From contig NC_006684.1 in assembly GCF_000091045.1 (NCBI RefSeq), positions 212,501 through 232,500 on the forward strand: a stretch of 20,000 bases of DNA, written 5' to 3'. Below are positions 1 through 10,242 of the stretch, one piece after another. The position numbers and the translations under genes were made by a program. This stretch comes from Cryptococcus deneoformans JEC21. Its lineage: Eukaryota > Basidiomycota > Tremellomycetes > Tremellales > Cryptococcaceae. How positions within the stretch are numbered: position 1 is the first letter of the stretch; each line of letters begins with the position of its first letter. The notes beneath the pieces are model-generated. The model worked only from the letters and a program-made list of their open reading frames with translations, searched no databases and had not been told where the DNA came from.

Positions 1-328
1 ACAAGTATTACCTGTTTTTATTGAAGGACGACCGTTCGGAACATCGGAAGTCTCACGCATTATAATTCGGAAAACGGTAGGATCCATATTACGTAATAAA
101 CACGTCTTATGGGGTCTGTGCGCGTCTGAGGTGTCGCTTGCTGGCTTGCTCGAGCTGTTTTGAGAGGGGAATCTGTGGAATGATCAGTGGTTGACTGGAT
201 TACCATAGAGAGGAAGAAAGCAAGAAGGAAGGAACTGTCAGTGGCAAATATACACCTAGAGAGTATATTACGCCGTAGAATAGACATACATATAGAAGGC
301 CACACTTACGACAGTACAACAAGACACG
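1..328 (+). promoter_or_regulatory. Upstream region / 5' UTR of the kinesin gene
   Basis: No convincing coding sequence is visible. The segment lies directly upstream of the kinesin ATG at 329 and presumably holds its promoter and leader. A perfect 8-bp palindrome TTACGTAA sits at 89-96, about 230 bp before the start codon. This is the type of sequence recognised by fungal bZIP factors of the Yap/CREB class, which is an inference from the sequence alone. The first 60 bases could be the end of a neighbouring gene outside the window, but nothing shows this. Confidence 0.5.
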
Positions 329-3300
329 ATGTCGGGCAACAATATCAAGGTGAGTGGTGCATCCATGTATAACCTTTGGCTAGGAACTCATGTACGACTG
401 ATGTAGGTCGTTTGCCGGTAAGCATTCGTAGCATTTACTGGCAATATAAGACTTCCTCTCTGATCAGTAACCCTGCTCAATGTTAGGTTTCGGCCAATGA
501 ACCGTATGGAAATCGAATCTAGGTCGGAGCAATGTGTCGAGATCAGCGAAGACTACACGGCCGTGCAGCTCAAAAACAAAGCTTCATTAGGTATGCTGCT
601 CCCTTAGGTCTGATAATATTAGCTGATAGTATTATAGCTGGTCCCGAAAAGGACGGTTTCACATTTGACAGAGTATTCGACACTACGACAAAGCAGGATG
701 AAATCTTTGACTGGGGCGTCAAGGGCATTGTGGAAGGTGAGTGCATAGGTTGAGAGTATCAACATGTAGCTTATTTATGATTAGATGTTATGACGGGTTT
801 CAACGGGACATTGTTCTGTTACGGCCAGACTGGTTCCGGTAAAACGTTCAGTAAGTCATTCGTTTCCTGATTGGACAATGCACTGATGTTGCACTTAGCT
901 ATGATGGTTTGTGATAAGGAATTTGTACCATTTTATTAGCTGACGTACCGATTTCATAGGGAGCAGATATTGAAAACCCTTCGTTGAGAGGTATCATTCC
1001 CCGGATAGTCGAGCAGATATTTGCCTCCATTCTTTCAGCAGACTCGAGCATAGAATATACCGTCAAAGTCAGCTACATGGAAATCTACATGGAACGCATA
1101 AAAGATTTACTTGCCCCGCAAAACGACAACTTGTCAATTCACGAAGACAAGCAACGAGGGGTATATGTCAAGAATTTGACTGATGTATATGTCGGCTCGG
1201 AGGAAGATGTATACAGGGTCATGAAGGCTGGCGGTGCTAGCAGAGCTGTCTCCTCCACTAGTAAGTCTACCTGACTGACGTCCTTCCAAGACTGTCGAAT
1301 TGACGGCCCACAGACATGAACGCTGAGTCATCACGTTCACACTCCATTTTTGTCATTGCTATTCACCAACGTAACACCGAAACGGGCAGTCAAAAGTCCG
1401 GTAATCTCTATCTTGTCGATTTGGCTGGTTCTGAAAAGGTTGGAAAGACGGGAGCTACGGGCCAGACGTTAGAAGAGGCCAAGAAGATCAATAAAAGTTT
1501 ATCAACCCTTGGTATGGTCATCAACTCTTTGACCGACGGCAAAGTAAGCTTTACATTGTGATCACGGACCGGACACTTACCATGAGCAGTCTCAACATGT
1601 TCCCTATCGAGATTCTAAACTCACCCGTATCCTTCAAGAATCCCTTGGTGGTAACTCTCGCACAACCCTTATCATTAATTGTTCCCCCGCATCTTTCAAT
1701 GAAGCCGAAACCCTTTCCACCCTTCGATTTGGTATGCGAGCCAAATCCATCAAGAATAAGGCCCGAGTCAACGTCGAAATGTCCCCCGCAGAACTCAAAG
1801 CTCTACTCAAAAAGACGCAAGCAGAGCTCGTTGGCGTGCGCGAATGGGCAACCAAACTTGAGGAAGAAGCAAGGATTTGGAGGGGTGGTGGGAAGGTTGA
1901 TCAAGCTAATTGGGCTCCGGGGTTGGACCAAGCTCTGGCGGGCGGGAGTACCGCCGCCAGCGCCGCCAAGAGGGCAGTGGCTTCTCCTGCTCTGCCAACT
2001 CCTAGCTCGAGCTCCGCTAGTCGGGCTACTACACCTGGTGGAACACTGAGCGCAGTTGACGGAAGTAGGCCTGACACGCCGTCGACGTTTAGTTTGAGTC
2101 TAGATAAGGATGAGAGGGAAGAATTCTTGAAGCGAGAGAATGAATTGAGTGATCAGCTTGCGGAGAAGGTGAGCGCGAATCCTTTGTTCGTCTGAAAAAA
2201 AGATTGGTACTGACAAGCGTATAGGAATCTGCCCTCGCTGCTCAAGAAAAGCTCCTTGCAGACCTCAGGGAAGAGATAGCATACTTCAAAGACCAGGAAT
2301 CCGCCATCTCTCAAGAAAATAAGACCTTGTCTTCTGAACTGAACGAACTTCGTATCTCCTCTGCGCGCCTCGAATCCGAAGCCAAAGACGCTACCATTAC
2401 TCTTGACTCTTATAAAGAGAAAATAGCCGAACTCCAAAAGGATATTGAGGATCAAAAGGCAGAAATCGAAAACCTCAAACATGCTCAAACGAGAGAAAAG
2501 GAAGAGGAGAAGGAGAAGAGGAAGCAAGAGATGTTGAATGAGATGATGAGCAAGATCGATTTGGGGGGGACTCTTGATTCCTCTTCTGAGAAGCTTCGAA
2601 CGGTCTTGAGAGAGTTTGAGGAAACTTCAGATGCGGAGAGGAAGGACAAACTTACATCACAGACCCGAGAGTTGATTCGAATGAGCTTGGCGGAGAGTCA
2701 GGATGCCATGAGAGGCCTGCAGGAGAGGTTGAGGTTGGCCTGTGAGGAACAGGATATGCAAGTGAAGAGGAGGAGCGAGTTAGAAAAAATGTTGGAAAAA
2801 AGAGATGCGGCTTTCGAGGAGCTTCTTGGTGAGTGCTTAGGCCCCTGTCTTATATATATGCTAACGGACAACACAGACAAAACTGCATCCGACCAAGGCC
2901 TTTCTCTTGCTGAAATCAAGTCTTCTCTTGAAACCAAATATTCATCTCGTGAAGAGCTTCTCCGAAGTGAAATCTCCACGCTTTCCGATCATGTTGAATC
3001 CCGAACAGAAGATGTCAGACGGTTGCAGAGCACTGTCGAAAGTTATAAGCTATCCAATGAAGAACTTAATCGTGCGTTGACGGCTGCTACGAATGGTACA
3101 GATGGAGAGACATTTGCTAGTTCTGCCAAGGAACTCGAGCGGGCTAGAAAGGCGCATGAGATTCAGTATGCAGAGTTCGAGATGGTGAAGAAGAGTTTGA
3201 TGAAAGATTTGCAGAACCGATGTGAAAAGGTCAGTCCATATTTTTCTTTTGTCATGATGGCTTTGCTGACGAAACTGTAGGTGGTGGAACTTGAAATGCA

Positions 3301-3893
3301 GCTTGATGAAGTCCGGGAGCAGTATAAAATTATCGCCCGCTCTGCCAACTCTCGCGCCCAACAACGCAAACTCGAATTCCTCGAACACAATTTGGAGCAA
3401 CTTAGCGCCGTCCAGAAACAGCTCGTCGAGCAGAACACAAGCTTCAAGAAGGAAGTCGCCGAGTCTCAGCGCAAGCTCATGTCTCGTAACGACAGGATTC
3501 AAAACTTGGAGGCGGCTCTAAGCAATGCTGATCAGAGATTGGCGCAAAAGAACCAAAAGTACGAGCAGCAAATTCAGCTTTTCAGAGAGAAGCTCGCGGA
3601 AGGTCTGTGCCCTCGTTGCCACATTCAGGTGATCATTAGCTGACTTGTTCTGGATCAGCCCAAGCCAAGCAGAATGCTACTTATGCTCATGGCCGTATCG
3701 CCAAACCTCTCCGCGGCGGTGGCGGTGCGCAAACAGGCGTTGTGGGAGGTATCCAAGGCATTATGGGAGGTGGGAAGCAGGAAGAAAGTCCTAGCGGGAA
3801 ACGACGTGAGTCTCGTCTTGTGATGATCTTTAGGATTGGGAGATGGCTGACCATGACTGAACAGAATCATGGTTCTTCCCTCAACAGCGCTAA
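329..3893 (+). CDS. Conventional kinesin (kinesin-1) heavy chain, 957 aa
   Basis: Plus-end-directed microtubule motor that carries vesicles and other cargo in the cytoplasm. Exons: 329-349, 407-417, 487-590, 638-736, 785-850, 899-906, 960-1260, 1314-1543, 1590-2168, 2225-2828, 2877-3229, 3281-3602, 3659-3805, 3865-3893; the sum is 2874 nt. All introns are 46-69 nt. The motor domain covers residues about 6-336. It shows the P-loop GQTGSGKT (92-99), switch I SSRSH (209-213), switch II DLAGSE (239-244) and the [12 protein letters not shown] microtubule-binding segment. A Ser/Pro/Ala-rich hinge follows, then a long coiled coil rich in Glu, Lys and Leu heptads. The tail has [11 protein letters not shown], with the autoinhibitory IAK motif at 913-915, as in fungal kinesin-1. 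The length fits the family. The start gives [14 protein letters not shown], the normal beginning of the motor. Two exons are only 11 and 8 nt long. The first intron-containing kinesin motifs match family order throughout, so the call is firm; only the short terminal exon (QSWFFPQQR) is less certain. Confidence 0.96.
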
Positions 3894-4859
3894 GCGTGGG
3901 GGAACAGTAGCTATAGCAGGGAAAGCAATATCAATATTAGATAAATCATTCATCATTAGCAACGACATATACGACCTTGTTTACGATCCTAGAGACTCGG
4001 AGAGTTTTGGAGTAACAGCAAACTGGATGCAGTAGTGGTGAGAAGAAGTTCGGAAATACTGAATGAAGATAACTGTGGTAGGACATATGTAGTTGTACAT
4101 TCATGCCACATATCTCTCTCACTTCTTCTCATGCATATGCAGATATCCTACCAGTTTATGGCCTTGTAGCTGCTAGGTTCAACTCACTCCCTATGCAACT
4201 CCTACGGCAGTCTGAGCCTGGATACATATTGAACCATTACCCGCTTGTGGGTGGTTTATTTTCTAGGAACGCGATTTACGAACCAGAATGTAATTCCATG
4301 GCTTACGCCTTGTTCTTCTGTCACCAGCCATGGCTGATCCCAACTACTACTCTTTGGTCACGCCGTTCTTAGATCACATTAGGTTAACTGACTGGAGATT
4401 TCAAACCAGCTAAGCCCAAGGACTTCACTGCGCGAAACGATCTCAACTTCTCCGCGCTGCGTGATATCGGTCCCGTTGCACCAATGTATTTTTCTCTTCC
4501 AGGAACATCTATCTACTCAGCAGGATGTGGAGTAGATACCTCCAATCTCACCCTCACTCCATCATCAATCGATTCCGAAATATGCCCTAACCATTCGAAG
4601 GAAGATATTCTCAACCTCGCTCATGCGTGTTGTCACACATACGTACACATTTATCTTCTTACGTGCATATAGACTTGCGACAGTCTTCTTCAGCTTTTTT
4701 CCTTAAGAAAAAATGGGAATTGTAGTGAATTATACCTATCCAAGCAACTCCCTGCCAGTACACACCCGCCCTGATATCCTTTCATGAAAACTTCACCGGA
4801 TAGAATACATAGATCTTCATTTTCTTTGAGTATTTCCGACGACCAATCTGGAGCTCCAT
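3894..4859. other. Convergent intergenic region between kinesin and the 4860-8097 gene
   Basis: About 970 bp between two convergent stop codons. The first 150-250 bp should be the kinesin 3' UTR and the last part the 3' UTR of the opposite-strand gene. The + strand frame from 4388 to 4672 is open for 95 codons with a coding-like composition, but I could not join it to a plausible complete gene. A possible acceptor (ctgtcaccag) precedes a short reading frame at 4330 that begins MADPNYYSLVTPF and stops after 27 codons. This may be a decayed gene fragment or a non-coding transcript. Confidence 0.4.
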
Positions 4860-7800
4860 CTATTCAATCTGCCTGTCGCCTCGCAACTCATGATGTGCTC
4901 TCCAGCCTCCATCCCGTTTCGCGGCCTCCTGTCGAGACCGTTCTCGGTTCCGATAGATGCGGTAAATTTCAACGAACTGGATTGGTCGCTTCACCTTGAC
5001 CTGACGGGACACAAGACCCGGCACACCAATTCCGTTGAACGCTCGAGCGTCATTCGTTATGAAGAAAAATTCGTTGTACGGACCGTCGCATTGCTGCAGT
5101 TCCTGAAGCGAATCCATTCTTGCGCTGATTGTGGAAACAACGTGGATCAGCTTATGGGTTGTCCATTTGCATTTCTGTCGAAAAATGGCACTCACATGGA
5201 CTCGCTGCAGAAAATACGCTGCAGCTGGTTAAAAATGGATGTCGATACCGTATCGCGGTCAATGAAGACAGCCATCTTCTCTCCGCATCTGGAGGGGCTG
5301 TATCGTCCTTATTAGCCCCCAGGATAATTGAATTCATGGAAAAGCTTACTGTCGAATACATATGTCTGCTGTATCCTTAAATAAACCAAAATGTTGCTCA
5401 ATTGCACCAAGGAGTGCAAGTCCAAACTGTAATATGTTCCAACGTTCTGTACCCCGAACCGGTTGAGGAAGGTATGGCTGTTTCTCGTCAACCAAGCCAA
5501 TAACTTCTATCTTTTGTACAGGTAAATGCTTATTCTTGGAAGCATATTCAGCATAAAGCTTCTCGTGGTCATAGGGCGTTCTGCACATGTACACTTTACT
5601 ATAAAGGGGCACCAAGGCCAGGAATTAGTGCTGATAGATAATGAACCCTAGCAAATCATCAACTTACGCTCCAGCATATGCAGCAGTTTTAGCCAACCGC
5701 GCTAGGATAGGGTCGTCTTTGAAGCGATATGTTATGTACATGAAATATCCCTCCATTACGTTCAACTTAGTATTTTTGGAGTAGTAGCTTAGATTGTCGT
5801 TAGCCCAACCTACTTCAGCAATCAGTAGGATTCCTGACATACTGGATTTGGTCATTTTCTTTCAGGTAATACGATAAAAGCTCCACTCTGCATCGTATAC
5901 GATATCGCTGTCGATGACTCCTACATCTCAAAGCTTTCCAACCGTTTGAGCACTCTTCATAAACATATTCAGGCTGAGCATGGAAGTAATCTGCCGCAGA
6001 GGACTTTATGATTGCCCTGATATTGTTCTGCGACTTTTCGCGCAATAGGAAATCTAGATCTTTATAGTGTCCTTCCCGCCTTAAAATCCCGTGCTCCTTT
6101 GGATCCCAATTCAAATGGAAGGGATCCTTACTTTTGGGGACGCTGGGTATAGGTCTAAGCTGTTGTTGGGGGAAATTTCGAGGCTTCTTCCTTTCTCGAA
6201 CATTGATGTGTTCTTTTCCTTTGCTCTTATCCCGTGCTTGTTGAGCGCTTCGCTCCTCCGTCGAGGAAGGGGAAACGAGGCAAGAGGAGGTGTCGCTATG
6301 GGTTTTGACCTCTGTAGCTTGTTTTAAATCCTGGTTCGAACTGACCAGGTCAATGGGGACACTGGGAGTGACATGTCGTGTAAACCGGACAAAATGCCAG
6401 GTAGAACAGCCAGCAGCAGGAGAAGGGAAGCCATTCTTCGGAGGAATATCGATGACAGTTTTAGTATGGGGTTGAAGTGATGACTGAGAATGGGCAGGGA
6501 TATTGTTTTGAAGAGTGCTTAAAGCATCTGAACTTGGGTTTACCACTTCAGGCTGCACTCTGGCAATCTCCACAGAGGATGAGGCGTCCGATAAAGGCTC
6601 AGATGGAATACCCACAAGATCTCTTCCTGAATTCAGTCCTTCAATGGACTGATCGAGTTTGGTCTTCTTAGCGACGGTAGTAGAATGCGATGATGCAAGA
6701 GGGCGTTTGGGAGGTGTCCAGCTATCAACGCGCTTGAGACGAAATAATGGCCATTTCGGCGTGGAGGATGTTGCGTTGCTAACCGACGAAGATAGAAGTG
6801 GCGCGGATGGCGAAGCATGGATAATATTTGTTTGCTTGGCGGCAGAGGAAGAAGATGCAGAGGATATGGATTGAAAAGTGCAGGTTTGGATGTCGGTTGG
6901 AGGAGAGGTCGCAATCAGTGAGGAGTCAAGGACGGACACACTATTTTCGGATGACAATACCGGGAGGGGGCAAGAGGATGATAGACTTGACTGAGGAGAA
7001 AGATTGTGAGAAGGCACTTCAGCTGTTTCAGGAGATGTGGTACGGATTGCCGGATCAGTCTTTTTCTCCGCCGTTTCACTATGAAACTCGACATCGTCAT
7101 CTTTCAGCTCATCGATCCCCTCATCAATTTGCTCTTTTCGACGATCACTTTCGAGCTGATTTTCTTCGTGCGTCATCTCATCGACATCCTCAGTACCGGT
7201 AAGCTCGGTATCCTGAGAGAGGTTGGTGCAATTTTCAATGGCTTCTTCTTTCTCCTCGTACCGCGTGTAACGATCTCCGTTGACGGTAGATAAATCAGGT
7301 TTCTTCGCCTTGAACTTTTCCCCGGACATGGGACAACCGTCATCTTCCAGTTCGTTAATTTCCTCCTGGACTTCTTCCTTTATCTTTAGAGGCGGGATGA
7401 TGCTGTAATCATCGTCGTCTTCAAGCTCATCAACCTCATCCTCGGAAGGCGGAGGTACCATCAGTTCCAAAAGAAGGAAATAATACGGGAACTTGGCCTT
7501 TAAACGATCTGAATCATAGCATCAGCAAAGTACAAGGCAAATGGTTTATGACTCACGACGCCTATCGTTCTCAAGAATATCATCCCACTCCTTCCACGAG
7601 CGGCGGATCCGATGCTTGGTCTCAAACTCATTCTCTCTGAAAGAGTTCTTCAAACTATCACGAGGCGTCAGCAGGGCAGTCGAGACAAGATATTAGACAA
7701 GTACCACTCACGAAGTGATTCTAGTTTGGACGGGATTGTTGGTCTGGGACGTCCATTTATTAGTGGCAATGAATCTACCTTGGTCGTCTTGAACAACGAG

Positions 7801-8097
7801 ACCCTTGGAAATGGCACCCTTCATCCACTCGCTGCCCGCGAAGAATTGGAGCGCTACGTCTCTGTAAACAGTCCAAATATGCGTCATGCCAGCGTCTCTA
7901 TTGCCGAAGCAAGCTTTTTTCCATGCAGGATTATGAGAAATTAGTTTCAATAGCTTGACGGTAAGCTGCGGGTCTTTCGACCAGCTGGAGAAGTTGCACG
8001 TAGTCAGCTCGCGACCACGCGATCACGGTTGAGGAAAGAAGACTTACTTAATCCTGGTTTGGCGCTCAGATGTCTTGATAATCTGCGAGTTTGACAT
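4860..8097 (-). CDS. Unrecognised nuclear-type protein, ~916 aa, N-terminal trihelix/MADF-like domain
   Basis: I do not recognise the family. Proposed exons on the - strand: 8097-8048, 7984-7712, 7654-7557, 7508-5954, 5907-5873, 5809-5668, 5580-5350, 5297-5196, 5124-4860; sum 2751 nt. The first four exons have good GTAAGT/GTGAGT donors and are secure. Residues 17-157 form a Trp- and basic-rich helical block (starts WSKDPQLTVKLLKLI, later RRSWKEWDDIL) that resembles trihelix, Myb/SANT-like or MADF DNA-binding domains. That is a resemblance, not a match. Residues about 160-290 are acidic, with three copies of a hydrophobic-[DN]EL[EK]DD motif and one IKEE sumoylation-type site. About 290-600 is Ser/Pro/Thr-rich and probably disordered. 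The C-terminal 300 residues look folded (for example YFMYITYRFKDDPILARLAK) and end in an Arg/Glu-rich helix. The donor after 5954 (GTGCTC) is weak, so exons 5-7 are provisional. A nuclear, chromatin or transcription role is inferred from composition only. Confidence 0.72.
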
Positions 8098-9237
8098 TCG
8101 GCTGTGTTAGTATAAGATGGGGATATGGAAAGATGAAAAAACAAAGAGAAATTGGACAGGAATTTGGGAGGTATTAATCGATTGCACGGAGTGCTGTCAA
8201 ACGAAGTCTCCCCAAAAGATCGGCGCGCGTAGGAGGAACATGACCAAGTCGCGTTCCTTCCCTCCATTATGCGTGAACCCTACAGAGGTCATAATGAGCA
8301 TGGCTAGTGTCAGGAAATCGGGGAGCTGCGTTAGGGTTCAGCTGCACTTGAGATGGTAGACAAGATCCAGTAGTGAGCAATGAAAGCGCTGTTTCCGCCG
8401 GTTCTCAGCTCAATGCAGGGTACGAGGGCGTACTTACGCGCGTCGACTCAATCTCGTGGGCTACCTTGGCTCGTGGAGTAAACTTAGTTCTGAGGCATCT
8501 CTATCCCGAGCGCATTAGCTCATTAGTCCATAGCTGAATCCAGTCTGGTGAGCTTATCAAGCTCAGCAGTAAAGTAAGATTCTGGTCCTCCTCTTCTATT
8601 TGCAACTGTCAGACCATACTCAATTCCTATCAGATTGGAAGACTTGACGTTTGATATTGATTTCGTACTGGTGAGAAGTGAGTAATAATCCCCAGATCCG
8701 AGGTATTGCAGTGATCCACTGCTTCACTCGATAGCTGAGCTTGATAGGTTCAGGCACCGCTTCGATCGTCGCGCCTGTCCTTATAGTTATGTCTCTCTAG
8801 CCAATGCTGCTGGATAAAAACGCTCAGGAAGACCTCGGAACAGTCGAGTTCGGGATCGCAGTCAGATCCAAACTGTTAAGAAGGGTTGTCTGCGCTTGGT
8901 GTGATCGTGGGCCGAGCTGCTGCTTTTGAGTAAACGTAAAGCAGAAGAAAAGAATAACGAAAGATAAAGATATCGCTCGATCGGATCATGTCCGAATGAA
9001 ACCCAACAAGACTATTGTCGGATCTCCAACCATTGCTCTTACCCATGCCTACTACATGAGCAGAGTGTAAATCTGGCCTAGGCAAATGATATCCTTCAAG
9101 TCCCCGAGGCAGAATGAAAGACGCATGAAGCGAATGGAAAAGAAAACAAAATCGAGCGCCTCGGCGCCGTCATAGCGTAAAAAGCAGTTTGGCTCCTCTC
9201 GCGTCGGAAAAAGAGTCTGCCGAAAAAAAAACCCATC
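8098..9237. other. Gene-poor region upstream of the 4860-8097 gene
   Basis: No convincing protein gene on either strand; open frames are short and lack family similarity. On the - strand a perfect branch point plus acceptor (ctaacacag, 8110-8102) sits four bases before the ATG at 8097, and a strong donor-like GTAAGTACG occurs further upstream near 8438-8430. The downstream gene may therefore have a 5' UTR intron or an extra first exon. A 13-bp inverted repeat has arms at 8555-8567 and 8734-8746. Confidence 0.4.
8555..8746. repeat. 13-bp inverted repeat with 166-bp spacer
   Basis: The left arm TATCAAGCTCAGC (8555-8567) is the exact reverse complement of the right arm GCTGAGCTTGATA (8734-8746). 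The match does not extend on either side. A smaller stem (CAGTG-ATC-CACTG, 8709-8721) lies inside. No function can be assigned; it may be coincidence or part of a structured transcript. Confidence 0.45.
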
Positions 9238-9242
9238 AAAAA
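9238..9242 (-). terminator. RNA polymerase III terminator of tRNA-His
   Basis: A run of five T on the - strand lies four bases beyond the 3' end of the tRNA gene, with a second T run (nine T) about 10 bp further on. T runs of this kind are the normal Pol III stop signal. Confidence 0.8.
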
Positions 9243-9245
9243 GGC

Positions 9246-9246
<1 letters not shown>

Positions 9247-9318
<72 letters not shown>
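9247..9318 (-). tRNA. tRNA-His (anticodon GTG), intronless
   Basis: Decodes CAC/CAU histidine codons. The 72-nt - strand sequence folds fully. Acceptor stem GTCCCTA pairs with TAGGGAC; the anticodon stem TAACA pairs with TGTTG around the loop TTGTGGC, giving anticodon GTG; the T arm is GCCTG/CAGGC with loop TTCGATT; the discriminator base is A. The loop is identical to that of yeast tRNA-His as I know it. The gene itself starts with G paired in the acceptor stem, so the extra G at position -1 needed by histidyl-tRNA synthetase would be added after transcription by Thg1, as in other eukaryotes. Internal A box (TAGTCTAGTGG) and B box (TGTTCGATTCA) supply the Pol III promoter. Confidence 0.95.
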
Positions 9319-9326
<8 letters not shown>

Positions 9327-9951
9327 GAAGTTTGTCTTTACAACCATTGATGACGCTTTGTAGGTCCATCCCGTTGCGTTCTCTCAAGTTCAATACATGT
9401 TTATAGGAAGAGCCCCCACTTTAATCGGTGCTTCCAGTCTGACTCTGATGTCGGCCGTTGTAGTGTGTATTGGTGGTCGAGGCGGGTGCAACAGTAATAC
9501 AGCATGCTCTACTTATATCTTGATGGATCAAGAAGGCTGTTCAATGAACTGAGTAGTTCTGACCAGCACATGAACAATCTTTTCGTAAGTTACCGGACAA
9601 AAAAGGAGTTGTCAGATGAGTTGAGACCGCGATATCATGTCATCTTTGGGCAGGAAGAGACGGCAATCTATTGTGTGTGCTCATCCATGGATCAATGTAG
9701 TATAACGCGTAGCCTGAATGACTAGAGAGTCAAACGTAATGGAGGGCAGAAAATAAAGGCTGAGAGGCCATCATCGCGGTCTGTGCGCGAAAAGCTGCCA
9801 ACTGCTGTTTATATTCTCTTGCACCTAAAAAGGCTTTCTCTCAGCATTGTGAAGAAGAAGACAAGATCTGTTACTTTGCCGTCCATTGAACAACTCATTC
9901 GCTGCAGATCCTAGCATGTTCTCACTGCTCTCCATCATGTGGGACCAGCCA

Positions 9952-9985
<34 letters not shown>

Positions 9986-10201
9986 TGTTTCCTCCTTCCT
10001 GCCAGGTTATATCTGACAGGTCGTAGTCAAGTAGTGGAGTTCCAAGCATCGGGAAAACTCCAGAAGGTCGCTCAGTCCATCATAGCGCGGAGACTTTTGG
10101 AGGCGAGCCGTTGTCGTTCAAGGGGGTAGTAGCAGTGAGCACTGACGGAATAGCAGAGAATCATTCCGCCTCTTGTCGAGCATATGGTCGATCCGGGTTC
10201 C

Positions 10202-10242
<41 letters not shown>

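Noticed and set aside
984..1274. Open frame beginning at 984 as a separate gene
   Set aside because: It is the interior of a kinesin motor exon (960-1260) read from an internal Met and running into the next intron.
4890..5315. 141-codon + strand open frame as a gene
   Set aside because: It lies opposite two exons whose - strand frame has better codon use and proper GT-AG junctions. It has no recognisable domain.
5312..5500. Alternative - strand frame in the unrecognised gene that also looks protein-like
   Set aside because: It cannot be joined in phase to the clearly coding downstream exons at 5297-5196 and 5124-4860, whereas the frame used in the model can.
5581..5667. Possible box C/D snoRNA in an 87-nt intron (TGATGAT near its 5' end)
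   Set aside because: There is no matching CTGA box D near the 3' end and no terminal stem.
6320..6350. Possible tRNA B box (GGTTCGAA)
   Set aside because: It falls inside the long exon of the 4860-8097 gene, with no matching A box or cloverleaf.
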